Under the pieces are notes generated by a model, which was given only the letters and a program-made list of their open reading frames with translations, was not told where the DNA came from and made no database searches. From positions 124,001 through 188,000 of the forward strand of contig NZ_JAJGNJ010000008.1 in assembly GCF_020781835.1 (NCBI RefSeq): DNA of 64,000 bases, read 5' to 3'. The position numbers and the translations under genes were made by a program. This stretch comes from Microbacterium testaceum (GTDB lineage: Bacteria; Actinomycetota; Actinomycetes; Actinomycetales; Microbacteriaceae). Position 1 is the stretch's first letter. Every line of letters starts with the position of its first letter. This document shows positions 43,983-52,143 of the stretch, piece after piece.

Positions 43983-44423
43983 TCAGGTCAGGGCCTCGAC
44001 AGCGTCAGCGAGGTCGCTCACCGCTCGGCGTCCGTCGAACTCCACCGTCGCCATCCGGCGAAGCGCCGGCTCCACGTCTCGCACGTATCCCCGGATCTCC
44101 TCCTGTTGTGCGCGAGTCCTCCCGTAGGGGTTGTCTGTCCTTGCGCGAACCCGGTCGATCAGCACGTCCAGGGGAGCGCTGAGGAGCACCACGTGATCGA
44201 ACCACGCGCGAAATCGACCCTGATTCTCCGCCGTTCCGCAGATGACCACGTCTCGATGACTCTCGAGCAGACCTGTCATCCGGTCCTCGTTCCACGGGCC
44301 ACCGTTCCCGTCGGTCCATCCCTCGAGGTCGGTCTCGACCGTGTGATGACCACGCCGCGCGAGCTCTGCGAGCAACGTCGACTTGCCCGCGCCCGACATG
44401 CCGGTGAGCAGGATCCGCGCCAT
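43983..44423 (-). CDS. P-loop kinase-like ATPase
   Basis: Small nucleoside/shikimate-kinase-like NTPase of 146 residues: Walker A GMSGAGKSTLLAELARRG, an Asp region TVETDLEGW, DVVICGTAENQGRF, and the lid RVRARTDNPYGRTRAQQEE. Substrate unknown. Its leaderless promoter TAGCGT lies at 44430-44435 on this strand. Confidence 0.87.
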   Translation of the reverse strand: MARILLTGMSGAGKSTLLAELARRGHHTVETDLEGWTDGNGGPWNEDRMTGLLESHRDVVICGTAENQGRFRAWFDHVVLLSAPLDVLIDRVRARTDNPYGRTRAQQEEIRGYVRDVEPALRRMATVEFDGRRAVSDLADAVEALT

Positions 44424-44429
44424 ATCCTC

Positions 44430-44448
44430 ACGCTATCCGCCGTAGGGT
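44430..44448. promoter_or_regulatory. Two divergent leaderless -10 elements 7 bp apart
   Basis: TAGCGT on the minus strand (44430-44435) and TAGGGT on the plus strand (44443-44448) each end 6 nt before a start codon (44423 minus, 44455 plus). The start codons are only 31 bp apart, so the polymerases would overlap and each -35 region falls in or next to the other gene. Confidence 0.65.
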
Positions 44449-44454
44449 GGCGGC

Positions 44455-45066
44455 ATGCGTACGCGACCCCGGGGGCGGGGGCCCCTCGTCATTGCCGGCA
44501 TGCTTCTCGTCGGTGTCCTCGCGGGATGTGCCACGCCGGCGGAGAGTGCGGACCCGTCGCCGACACGCACGGGTCCGCCGCCCGCGTCGCAGGAGTCACC
44601 CCATTCATCCGCGTCTGCGACCCCCACGGCCGACGCCGGCGCGGTCGCACGCGCCCAGACCTGGCTCGACTCCGCCTCGGTGCCCGAGGGAGCCGTTCGC
44701 GTCGAGGCGGGGGACGTCCCGGCGTTCCATTCCCACCAAGCCTGGCCGTGCACCCCCGTCGCCACTCTCACCGGGTACTGGCGGATCCCGGATGCCGACG
44801 CCGTCGACACCGTGAACTGGATGGCCGCGAACCCGACTCCCGGCCTGACGATTCCCTTCATGCCGCACTACCCGGCCGGGAACACGGGCGAGATGAACGT
44901 GGGGGAACTCCCCACTCCCGACAGCCAGGAGGGCATCGTGTTCAGCGTCATGCGCATCGACGACGGATCGGTCGTCATCCGCGCGCAGGTCGCCGCGCTC
45001 GCCGCCGACGCGACGTGCGCGGACCCCGGCCCCGGTGCGCGCTGGGGCGCGCCCGGCCAGGGCTGA
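44455..45066 (+). CDS. Putative lipoprotein
   Basis: The 203 residues start with a lipoprotein signal, LLVGVLAGCATPA, lipid-bearing Cys25. A Ser/Pro/Thr-rich linker (about 30-60) leads to a secreted domain with AVARAQTWLDSASVPEGAVRV and two further cysteines (WPCTPV, DATCAD) that may form a disulfide. No known domain recognised. TAGGGT ends 6 nt before the ATG. It is convergent with the GntR gene, 1 bp between stop codons. Confidence 0.85.
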   Translation: MRTRPRGRGPLVIAGMLLVGVLAGCATPAESADPSPTRTGPPPASQESPHSSASATPTADAGAVARAQTWLDSASVPEGAVRVEAGDVPAFHSHQAWPCTPVATLTGYWRIPDADAVDTVNWMAANPTPGLTIPFMPHYPAGNTGEMNVGELPTPDSQEGIVFSVMRIDDGSVVIRAQVAALAADATCADPGPGARWGAPGQG

Positions 45067-45067
45067 G

Positions 45068-45430
45068 TCAGCGCTCGTTCCCCAGCGCGGCCCGCGCAAG
45101 ATCCAGCGCGTCCGACGCGTCGACGCCCAAATCGCGCATCGCGCGGGCGAACGCGGCCGCGGCGTCCGCGGCGCGGGCGCGCGTGGCATCCGTCCCGGCT
45201 GAGACGAACGTCCCGGCCCGGCCGCGGGTCTCGACGAAGCCCGCCTCTTCGAGCTCTTTGTAGACGCGCGCCACGGTGTTGGCCGCGAGGCCGAGGTCGG
45301 TCGCGAGCGTGCGCACGGGAGGGAGTCGGGTCCCGGTCGGCAGCTCGCCGCCGTCGATCAGCGCGATGATCTGCGCGCGCACCTGCGCAAAAGGCGGCGT
45401 CGACGACGCGGTGTCCAACCGGATGTCCAT
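45068..45430 (-). CDS. GntR-family regulator (YtrA-type, short)
   Basis: The 120 residues comprise the winged helix (PFAQVRAQIIALIDGGEL, LPPVRTLATDLGLAANTVAR, VYKELEEAGFVETRGRAGTFV) and a short helical C-terminus, the YtrA layout. YtrA regulators usually sit beside ABC transporter genes, but none is here. TACGGT lies 9 nt upstream of the ATG. Target and ligand unknown. Confidence 0.9.
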   Translation of the reverse strand: MDIRLDTASSTPPFAQVRAQIIALIDGGELPTGTRLPPVRTLATDLGLAANTVARVYKELEEAGFVETRGRAGTFVSAGTDATRARAADAAAAFARAMRDLGVDASDALDLARAALGNER

Positions 45431-45472
45431 GGTGCCGCCACCGTACCAACCGCCGGCGTGCCGGAAACGCCA

Positions 45473-45504
45473 GAGGGCCCGGATGCCATGGCATCCGGGC
45501 CCTC
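45473..45504 (-). terminator. Perfect 32-bp palindrome after msrA
   Basis: GAGGGCCCGGATGCCA followed by its exact reverse complement, 9 nt downstream of the msrA stop on the minus strand. It probably terminates the msrB-msrA transcript. Its centre, GGATGCCATGGCATCC, also occurs at the trhO start. Confidence 0.7.
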
Positions 45505-45513
45505 GCTCGTGAC

Positions 45514-46068
45514 TTACGCGGTGGCACTCTCGCGCTTGGGCAGCACCCAACCGGGGCGCACGAAGTGGCACGTGTAGCCGTTCGGGATGCGGACCAGGTA
45601 GTCCTGGTGCTCGGGCTCGGCCTCCCAGAAGGGAGCCTCGGGCTCGATGGTCGTGACGACCTTCGCGGGCCAGATGCCGGACGCGTCGACGTCGGCGATG
45701 GTGTCGCGCGCGACCTGCTCCTGCTCGGGGGAGAGCGGGAAGATCGCCGAGCGGTAGCTCGTGCCGATGTCGTTGCCCTGACGGTTCAGGCTCGACGGGT
45801 CGTGGATCTGGAAGAAGAACGCGAGGATGTCGCGGTACGACGTCTTCGTGGGGTCGAAGACGATCTCGACGGCCTCGGCGTGACCGGGGTGGTTGCGGTA
45901 GGTCGCGTGATCGTTGGTGCCGCCGGTGTAGCCGACGCGGGTGTCGAGCACGCCGGGCTGGCGGCGGATGAGATCCTCGACGCCCCAGAAGCAGCCGCCC
46001 GCGAGGACGGCGGTCTCGGTGCCGGGGCGGCGGGTGATCTCGCCGGTGTCGGTGGGTCCGCTGGTCAT
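45514..46068 (-). CDS. msrA: Peptide methionine (S)-S-oxide reductase MsrA
   Basis: Repairs the S-epimer of methionine sulfoxide. The 184 residues carry the catalytic [29 protein letters not shown] and ending [17 protein letters not shown]. Only two cysteines are present (catalytic and one near the C-terminus). It follows msrB by 47 nt on the same strand, one operon. Confidence 0.96.
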   Translation of the reverse strand: MTSGPTDTGEITRRPGTETAVLAGGCFWGVEDLIRRQPGVLDTRVGYTGGTNDHATYRNHPGHAEAVEIVFDPTKTSYRDILAFFFQIHDPSSLNRQGNDIGTSYRSAIFPLSPEQEQVARDTIADVDASGIWPAKVVTTIEPEAPFWEAEPEHQDYLVRIPNGYTCHFVRPGWVLPKRESATA

Positions 46069-46115
46069 GGTGTCGCTCCTTTTGCGATCGCGGTGGGAGA
46101 AGAGGGAGAAGGGGG

Positions 46116-46574
46116 TCACGAGGCGCGGCTCTCGCGGAAGAGCGCCAGGTACGCACCGTAGCCCTGGGCCTCGAGCTCGTCGACGGGGACGAAGCGCAGA
46201 GCGGCCGAGTTCATGCAGTATCTCAGTCCGCCGGCCTGGCGGGGGCCGTCGTCGAAGACATGACCGAGGTGGCTGTCGGCTCCGCTCGAGCGCACCTCGG
46301 TGCGCGTCATCCACAGCGTCCGGTCGGTCTTCTGCACGACGGCATCGGCGTCGATCGGTCTGGTGAAGCTCGGCCAGCCCGATCCGCTGTCGAACTTGTC
46401 CGTGGAGGAGAACAGCGGCTGCCCCGACACGACGTCGACGTAGATCCCCTGCTCGTGGTTGTCCCAGTACTCGTTGCGGAACGGCGGCTCCGTCGCGTCG
46501 TCCTGCGTGACGGCGAACTGGCGGTCGGTGAGGCGTCCCAGCGCCTCCGACGTCTTGCGGTACTCCGTGGTCAC
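46116..46574 (-). CDS. msrB: Peptide methionine (R)-S-oxide reductase MsrB
   Basis: Repairs the R-epimer of methionine sulfoxide. The 152 residues show [41 protein letters not shown] and the catalytic [11 protein letters not shown]. The protein has a single cysteine: zinc-binding pairs are absent, and the usual resolving Cys in SGCGWPSF is Ser (DSGSGWPSF). It must therefore be recycled directly or with another partner. GTG start. Confidence 0.95.
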   Translation of the reverse strand: MTTEYRKTSEALGRLTDRQFAVTQDDATEPPFRNEYWDNHEQGIYVDVVSGQPLFSSTDKFDSGSGWPSFTRPIDADAVVQKTDRTLWMTRTEVRSSGADSHLGHVFDDGPRQAGGLRYCMNSAALRFVPVDELEAQGYGAYLALFRESRAS

Positions 46575-46763
46575 GGTGTGGTCCTTTCGCCTGCGATGCC
46601 GGTTCGGGCATCACTGAGGAGAACGCGGGCCCCTGTCGTTTTGGTCCCGCGGGGCTGGGAGCGGGCTGTGAGTTCGGGGGAGTTCCGGATGCCGCGGGGC
46701 AACCCCTCAGGTTCTGCTCGGTGGGCTCGCTAGCGTGGCCGGTCCACACCCCCTGGAGGACCC

Positions 46764-47591
46764 ATGCCCCGCACGATCGTGATCACCGGAGCCAGCGACG
46801 GAATCGGCGCGGCCGCCGCCCGCCAGTTCCACGACATCGGCGAGGAGGTCGTGGTCGTGGGCCGCAATCCCGACAAGACGCGCCGGGTCGCCGACGCGCT
46901 CGGCGTGCGCTCGTTCACCGCCGACTTCTCCGACCTCGCACAGGTGGGTGCGCTCGCCGACGCCCTGCGCGCGGAGTTCCCCCGCATCGACGTGCTCGCC
47001 AACAACGCGGGCGGCATCTTCGGTGACCGGAAGCTCACGGGCGACGGGTTCGAGGTCACGCTCCAGGTGAATCACCTCGCGCCGTTCCTCCTCACGAACC
47101 TGCTGCGCGAGACGCTGCTGGAGTCGCGGGCCTCCGTCATCCAGACCTCGAGCGCGGCGGCGCGCCTGTTCTCTCGCTTCGACATCGACGACCTGCAGGG
47201 GGAGCGCCGCTACTCGGCATCCCGCGCGTACGGCAACGCCAAGCTCGCGAACGTGCTCTTCACGAAGGAGTTGCATCGGCGTTTCGGCGATGCGGGGATG
47301 GCGGCGGTCGCGTTCCATCCCGGCGTGATCGCCTCCAGCTTCGGGTCGACGTCGAGCGGTTCGTGGAAGTTCCTGTACGGCGGGCCTCTCGCAGAACGCT
47401 TCATGACCTCGACCGACGTCGGCGGTGCCCGCCTGACGTGGCTCGCGCTCGGCAAGCCCGGCGTCGATTGGCAGCCGGGGGGCTTCTACGCCAACAACAA
47501 GCCCGCCACGACCCATCGGCGTGCTGACGACCCCGCTCTCGCGCGCTCGCTCTGGGATCGCAGCGCCGAACTCGTGGGCCTCGCCCCGTAG
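46764..47591 (+). CDS. Short-chain dehydrogenase/reductase (retinol dehydrogenase-like)
   Basis: Classical SDR of 275 residues: [37 protein letters not shown] and the catalytic [15 protein letters not shown] (Tyr-x3-Lys). An N-terminal GASDGIG and VVGRNPDK suggest NADP(H). A TAGCGT -10 (46731-46736) precedes a 28-nt leader with GGAGG 6 nt before the ATG. Substrate unknown. Confidence 0.92.
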   Translation: MPRTIVITGASDGIGAAAARQFHDIGEEVVVVGRNPDKTRRVADALGVRSFTADFSDLAQVGALADALRAEFPRIDVLANNAGGIFGDRKLTGDGFEVTLQVNHLAPFLLTNLLRETLLESRASVIQTSSAAARLFSRFDIDDLQGERRYSASRAYGNAKLANVLFTKELHRRFGDAGMAAVAFHPGVIASSFGSTSSGSWKFLYGGPLAERFMTSTDVGGARLTWLALGKPGVDWQPGGFYANNKPATTHRRADDPALARSLWDRSAELVGLAP

Positions 47592-47672
47592 GGAGCTATC
47601 CGTTCCCTATGCGATGACCCAGGATGCCGGATTCTTGGCGTCGTCTGGGAGGGGTGCCGCCATCCTGACGGC

Positions 47673-49103
47673 ATGACCGCCACCACCACCGTTCCCGTCC
47701 CCGCGGGTCTCGTCGCCACGCGCCGCGAGCGCTCTCGGGTGGGACGTCCGCATGCCCGGCTCGTCTGGCACCTCGCCGCCACCGCGATCATCTGGCTCAC
47801 GAGCCTCGTCGTGGTGGCGCTCTGGGTCGCGGGAGGTGGTCTCCAGGCTCTTATCGCCCTGGATGCGGAGACCCTGAACACGTTCGGTCGCCTGAGCGGC
47901 CTCGTGTCGGCGAACCTCCTGCTCTACCAGGTGCTGCTCATGGCCCGGGTGCCCGTGTTCGAGCGGGGATTCGGGCGCGACGGGATCGCGCGGATGCACC
48001 GCTTCGTCGGCTTCTGGTCGTTCTGGTTGTTCTCCGCGCACATCGTGCTGCAGACCCTCGGATACGCCGCGACGGCGGGGATCAACCCGTTCGTGCAGCT
48101 GTGGGAGTTCGTCTGGGACTACCCCGGGATGCTGCTCGCCACCGCGGGGACGCTCCTGCTGCTCCTGGTCGTGGCCACGTCGATCCGTCGGGCTCGGCGC
48201 CGGCTGCGCTACGAGTCCTGGCATCTGCTGCACCTGTACGGCTACCTCGGCGTCGGGCTCGCCGTCCCGCACATGCTGTGGACGGGCGCCGACTTCACCG
48301 CCCACCCCCTCGCCTCGGTGTACTGGTGGGCGCTCTGGGGCGCGACGGCGGTGGCGGTGCTCGTCTTCCGCGTCGGTCTGCCCCTCGCACGCTCACTGCG
48401 GCACGACCTCCGCGTATCGACCGTCGCCCGCGACGGCGACCGCGGCGTCGCCGTCACGATGGCGGGACGGGGCCTTCACCGGATGCCGGTGCGCGCGGGC
48501 CAGTTCTTCGTGTGGCGGTTCCTCGACGGCCCGGGCTGGACCCGCGGCCACCCGTTCTCGCTCGCGGCCGCCCCGGACGGTCGCTCTCTGACCGTCGCGG
48601 CGCGGCTCGTGGGGGACGGCACCCACCGGCTGGCATCCCTCCGTCCGGGCACCCGGGTGCTGATCGAAGGACCCTACGGCGAGATGACCGCGGACGTCCG
48701 CATCGGCCGCAAGCTTCTCCTCATCGGCGCCGGTGCCGGAGTCGCGCCGCTGATCGCGCTGGCCGAGGAGGCGGCGTGGGCGCCGGGAGAGGCGACGCTG
48801 CTCGTGCGCGACCACGCCGAGGGCGATGCGCTTCGCCGCGGAGAGATCGCGCGCCTCGAACGCGATCGGGGCCTCCGGTACGCCGCTCTCGTCGGGCCGC
48901 GCGCGCCCGGGGTGTCCCCGTGGCTGCCTGCCGGACATGCAGGGTGGAAGGGCGCCGATCTCCTGCGCTACGTCGCGCCCGACCTCGACCAGTACGACGT
49001 GTTCCTGTGCGGACCCGGTCCGTGGATGGATGCCGTCCGCGCCGACCTGCGCCGCGCCGGGGTCGCATCCACCCGCATCCACGCCGAATCATTCACCGTC
49101 TGA
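47673..49103 (+). CDS. Ferric reductase-like transmembrane oxidoreductase (FAD/NAD)
   Basis: Membrane electron carrier of 476 residues with about six helices in the first half. Heme-ligand histidines fit FSAHIVLQTLG and YESWHLLHLYGYLGVGLAVPH. The cytosolic half has an FAD motif GHPFSLAAAPDG and NAD(P) motifs LLIGAGAGVAPLIAL and VFLCGPGPWMDAV. Thus it would move electrons from NAD(P)H across the membrane. It stands 17 nt before a flavinylated protein gene and an apbE gene, probably its partners. Confidence 0.9.
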   Translation: MTATTTVPVPAGLVATRRERSRVGRPHARLVWHLAATAIIWLTSLVVVALWVAGGGLQALIALDAETLNTFGRLSGLVSANLLLYQVLLMARVPVFERGFGRDGIARMHRFVGFWSFWLFSAHIVLQTLGYAATAGINPFVQLWEFVWDYPGMLLATAGTLLLLLVVATSIRRARRRLRYESWHLLHLYGYLGVGLAVPHMLWTGADFTAHPLASVYWWALWGATAVAVLVFRVGLPLARSLRHDLRVSTVARDGDRGVAVTMAGRGLHRMPVRAGQFFVWRFLDGPGWTRGHPFSLAAAPDGRSLTVAARLVGDGTHRLASLRPGTRVLIEGPYGEMTADVRIGRKLLLIGAGAGVAPLIALAEEAAWAPGEATLLVRDHAEGDALRRGEIARLERDRGLRYAALVGPRAPGVSPWLPAGHAGWKGADLLRYVAPDLDQYDVFLCGPGPWMDAVRADLRRAGVASTRIHAESFTV

Positions 49104-49120
49104 GCGCGAGGGAACCCGAC

Positions 49121-49675
49121 ATGAAGAAGATCTTCTACGCCCTGATGGCTACGCTGACGGGGCTCGTGCTGCTGTTCAGCTACCGGACCTCTCTCGGCGC
49201 GACGGCGTCCGCGGAAGCGCTGCCCGACACGACGCCGGCGCCCGCGTCGGCGCAGCGCGCGACTCCGTCCCCCTCGGCGTCGGCCTCGGAGTCTCCGTCG
49301 GCGTCGGCCTCGCCGTCTCCCTCGGCGTCGGCATCCGGTTCGTCGGAATCGTCGGGTTCGTCCTCCGCCGCGGCGGCTCCGGCGACGTCGGGCTTGGCCG
49401 ACGGCACCTACCTCGGTTCTGCCGCGGACACGCGGTTCGGCCCCGTCCAGGTCCAGATCACGGTGTCCGGCGGTACGGTGACCGACGTCCAGGTGCCGGT
49501 CTATCCGGCCGCGAACGGGCGGGATCAGCAGATCAACTCCCGGGCGGTCCCGATCCTCGTGGAGGAGACCCTCGCCGCGCAGTCGGCCGACATCGACATG
49601 GTCTCGGGCGCCACCTACACCAGCCGCGGGTACATCACGTCGCTGCAGTCCGCGTTGGACGAGGCGCGGGCGTGA
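49121..49675 (+). CDS. Secreted FMN-binding domain protein with flavinylation motif
   Basis: The 184 residues start with a hydrophobic segment (YALMATLTGLVLLFSY), then a Ser/Ala/Pro linker, then an FMN-binding domain: ADGTYLGSAADTRFG, GTVTDVQVPVYP and the flavinylation motif MVSGATYTSRGY, in which the second Thr of SGATYTS is the expected FMN attachment site. It probably carries electrons outside the membrane. It is preceded by a ferric-reductase gene and coupled to apbE by a 4-nt overlap. Confidence 0.9.
   Translation: MKKIFYALMATLTGLVLLFSYRTSLGATASAEALPDTTPAPASAQRATPSPSASASESPSASASPSPSASASGSSESSGSSSAAAAPATSGLADGTYLGSAADTRFGPVQVQITVSGGTVTDVQVPVYPAANGRDQQINSRAVPILVEETLAAQSADIDMVSGATYTSRGYITSLQSALDEARA
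49266..49368 (+). repeat. Serine-rich low-complexity linker coding repeat
   Basis: Imperfect repeats of a TCGGCGTCGGC-type unit encode SPSASASESPSASASPSPSA-like linker between the anchor and the FMN domain. It is low-complexity coding sequence, prone to length change, not a mobile repeat. Confidence 0.7.
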
Positions 49676-50529
49676 GCTCGCGTCTTCCGTCGGTCACGGT
49701 GGTGGAGCCCGTGATGGGCACCGTTGTGACCGTTCAGGTGCGAGGGCGCGCGACGGCCGACGTCGACGTGCGCGCACAGGTGGACGCCGCCGTCGCCGCG
49801 GTGATCGCGCGGATGCGGGACGACGAACGCGTCTTCTCGACCTACCGCCCCGACTCCGACGTGAGTCTGCTGCGCGACGGACTCCGTGCCCTCGACGACG
49901 TCGACCCGCGCGTGCGCGAGGTCGAGACGCTGTGCCGACGGCTGCGGGACGACACCGGCGGCGTCTTCGACGCATGGTGGCGCGGCTGGTTCGACCCGAC
50001 CGGGGTCGTGAAGGGCTGGTCGGTGGATGCCGCGGCGACGGCGCTCACCGGGGTTCTGAGCCTCCCGGGCGTCGAGGCCGCCGCGATCAACGCGGGCGGC
50101 GACATGCGTCTGCTGCGCGCGCCGGGCAGCGCTCACGTCTGGAACGTCGGCGTCGCCGACCCCGAGGACTCCTCCGCCGTGCTCGCCACGATCGCGGTCG
50201 GCGAGGGCGCGGTCGCGACCTCGGGGACGGCCGAACGCGGGGCGCACCTGGTCGACCCGCGGTCCGAGCGACCGATCCCGGGCCTCGTGTCCGCGACGGT
50301 CGTCGCCGACACGGTCGCCGTCGCGGACGTCTGGGCCACCGTGGCCGCTGTCACCGGGATCGACGACCTCGATCCGGTGCGCGCCGCGCCCGTGGCATCC
50401 GGGATCGTGTGGAGCGACGGCCGCGTCCGCCGCTGGGCGGGTGGCGTCGAGATCGACCGGTTCCGCGACCCGGTCGACGGGTCACTGCGCCCGGGGGAGC
50501 CGCAGGAGGAACACCGTTCCGCGCGATGA
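49672..50529 (+). CDS. apbE: FAD:protein FMN transferase
   Basis: Attaches FMN to Thr in the SGATYTS-type motif of partner proteins. The 285 residues show VVEPVMGTVVTVQV, RVFSTYRPDSDVSLLRDG, FDPTGVVKGWSVDAA, AAINAGGDMRLL, GAVATSGTAERGAHLVDPRS and ATVVADTVAVADVWATVA. There is no signal peptide. The GTG overlaps the stop of its likely substrate gene. The last 48 bp are antisense to the histidine kinase gene. Confidence 0.93.
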   Translation: MSSRLPSVTVVEPVMGTVVTVQVRGRATADVDVRAQVDAAVAAVIARMRDDERVFSTYRPDSDVSLLRDGLRALDDVDPRVREVETLCRRLRDDTGGVFDAWWRGWFDPTGVVKGWSVDAAATALTGVLSLPGVEAAAINAGGDMRLLRAPGSAHVWNVGVADPEDSSAVLATIAVGEGAVATSGTAERGAHLVDPRSERPIPGLVSATVVADTVAVADVWATVAAVTGIDDLDPVRAAPVASGIVWSDGRVRRWAGGVEIDRFRDPVDGSLRPGEPQEEHRSAR

Positions 50530-51453
50530 CGTGCTCTCCACGGCGATCGTCCCGCCGTGACGGGTCGCGGCTTCTCGAACGAGAGCGAGCCCCAGGCCGA
50601 ACCCGCGGCGGCGCCCCGACTCCGCGCCTCGGGCGAAGCGCTCGAAGATGCGGTCGCGGTCCTCGACCGGGATGCCGCTTCCCGCGTCGGCGACGCGAAC
50701 CTCGATCGTGTCGTCGTCGACGCGTGCCGTCACGGTGACGGTGCTGCCGCTCGGGGCGTGGCTCACGGCGTTGTCGATGAGCGCCGTGCACACGCGAGTG
50801 AGGGTGACCGGCGGCAGCGCGGCCCGCAGCCCGGCCGGGCCCGCATCGGCCTCGATCGTCACCCCCGCCTCGGCGGCGAGCGGGGCGATGACCGCGACCG
50901 CGCTCCGGATCCCCTCCGCGACCTCCGTCGCACCGTCCGCGGATGCGGCTCCCTCCGCCGCGAGCAGCATGTCGGTGAGGATGTCGTCCATCAGGTCCGT
51001 GTCGCGGCGGAGGCGATCGAGCGTGTCGTCGAGCGGTTCGCCGCGGGCGAGGCGCCGCTGCGCGATCTGCACGCGGCTGCTCAGCGCCGTGAGGGGAGTG
51101 CGCAACTCGTGACTGGCATCCGAGACGAAGGCGCGCTGACGCCGGAGAGCCTCGTCGAGGGGGCGGACCGACCATCGGGATGCCGCCCATCCGACCACGC
51201 CGATCACGGCGACGCCCACGAGTCCGAGGCCGAGCACCCAGGGCAGCACATCGTCGAAGTCGACCACGATGCGGTCGCCCGGGAGGCTGCCGGGCCGACC
51301 GTGTCGGTCGCCTTCGCGCCGCGCGCCCGCCAGCAGCATCGCGACGAGGATCCCGACGCCGATGGTCAGCGCGATCGCCGAGGCGCCGCCGACGAGCAGA
51401 CCGACGCGCGTAGCCGCGCGCCGGACGACCCGCCGGTCCTCCGCGCCGCTCAT
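50482..51453 (-). CDS. Sensor histidine kinase
   Basis: Membrane kinase of 323 residues: two helices (LLVGGASAIALTIGVGILVA; VLPWVLGLGLVGVAVIGVVG) with an extracytoplasmic loop of only about 35 residues, then the phosphoacceptor AFVSDASHELRTPLTALSSR, N box LIDNAVSHAP, G1 VADAGSGIP and G2 FGLGLALVREAATRHGG. No clear HAMP domain. The short loop suggests sensing in or at the membrane. Coupled to the regulator gene by a 4-nt overlap. Confidence 0.92.
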   Translation of the reverse strand: MSGAEDRRVVRRAATRVGLLVGGASAIALTIGVGILVAMLLAGARREGDRHGRPGSLPGDRIVVDFDDVLPWVLGLGLVGVAVIGVVGWAASRWSVRPLDEALRRQRAFVSDASHELRTPLTALSSRVQIAQRRLARGEPLDDTLDRLRRDTDLMDDILTDMLLAAEGAASADGATEVAEGIRSAVAVIAPLAAEAGVTIEADAGPAGLRAALPPVTLTRVCTALIDNAVSHAPSGSTVTVTARVDDDTIEVRVADAGSGIPVEDRDRIFERFARGAESGRRRGFGLGLALVREAATRHGGTIAVESTSSRGTVFLLRLPRAQ

Positions 51454-52127
51454 CGCGCACCGCCCGCGCGGTAGCCGCGTCCGCGCACCGTCTCGACGAG
51501 GTCGGGAGCGCACTTGCGTCGCAGGTAGTGGACGTAGGTGTCGACGGAGGTGACCGCGTCGACCGACGAGAAGACGTCGTGCGCGATCTCCTCGCGCGAG
51601 AACACGTGGTCGGGACTCGAGGTCAGCAGTTCCAGAAGCGCGTTCTCGGTCGCCGTCAGGGTGACACGCGTGCCATCGGGGGAGTACACGGTCGCGGCAT
51701 CCGGAACGTACGTCCAGCCGGCGACCGTGCGGCGGCGCCCTTCGGCGCGGAAGCCGCGATGCAGCGCGCGCAGCCGCGCGAGCAGCTCGTCGTAGTCGAA
51801 CGGCTTCACGAGGTAGTCGTTGGCGCCGGCATCCAGTCCGTCGACGCGGTCGGCGATCGAACCGAGCGCGGTGAGAAGGAGGACGGGCGTGGTGATCCGT
51901 GCCGTGCGCAGCGCCGCCACGACGTGCTCGCCGTCGAGCCCGGGCAGCCGGCGGTCGAGCACGATGAGGTCGAACCGTTCGCGCAGCGCACGGTCGCGCG
52001 CGGCGAGACCGTCGCTCTCGTGCGCGACGTCGTACACCTCGCCGAGCACCTCGATGGTCATGGCGGAGATCTCCCCGTCGTCCTCCACGTACAGCAGGCT
52101 CGGCCGCCGCGCGTCGCCGATGCTCAT
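51450..52127 (-). CDS. OmpR-family response regulator
   Basis: The 225 residues have a receiver domain (LLYVEDD, phosphoacceptor in LIVLDRRLPGLDG, LLLTALG, LVKPFDYDEL) and a winged-helix output domain (LTATENALLELLTSS, VFSREEIAHDVF, VDTYVHYLRRK, VRGRGYR). It forms a two-component system with the kinase downstream. The location, convergent with the ferric reductase/FMN-binding/apbE genes, makes those plausible targets but does not prove it. Confidence 0.94.
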   Translation of the reverse strand: MSIGDARRPSLLYVEDDGEISAMTIEVLGEVYDVAHESDGLAARDRALRERFDLIVLDRRLPGLDGEHVVAALRTARITTPVLLLTALGSIADRVDGLDAGANDYLVKPFDYDELLARLRALHRGFRAEGRRRTVAGWTYVPDAATVYSPDGTRVTLTATENALLELLTSSPDHVFSREEIAHDVFSSVDAVTSVDTYVHYLRRKCAPDLVETVRGRGYRAGGAR

Positions 52128-52143
52128 CGCCGTCCCGACCCGG

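Noticed and set aside
49266..49368. Tandem repeat that might be a CRISPR or minisatellite
   Set aside because: It is in frame and encodes a Ser/Ala/Pro linker in the FMN-binding protein.
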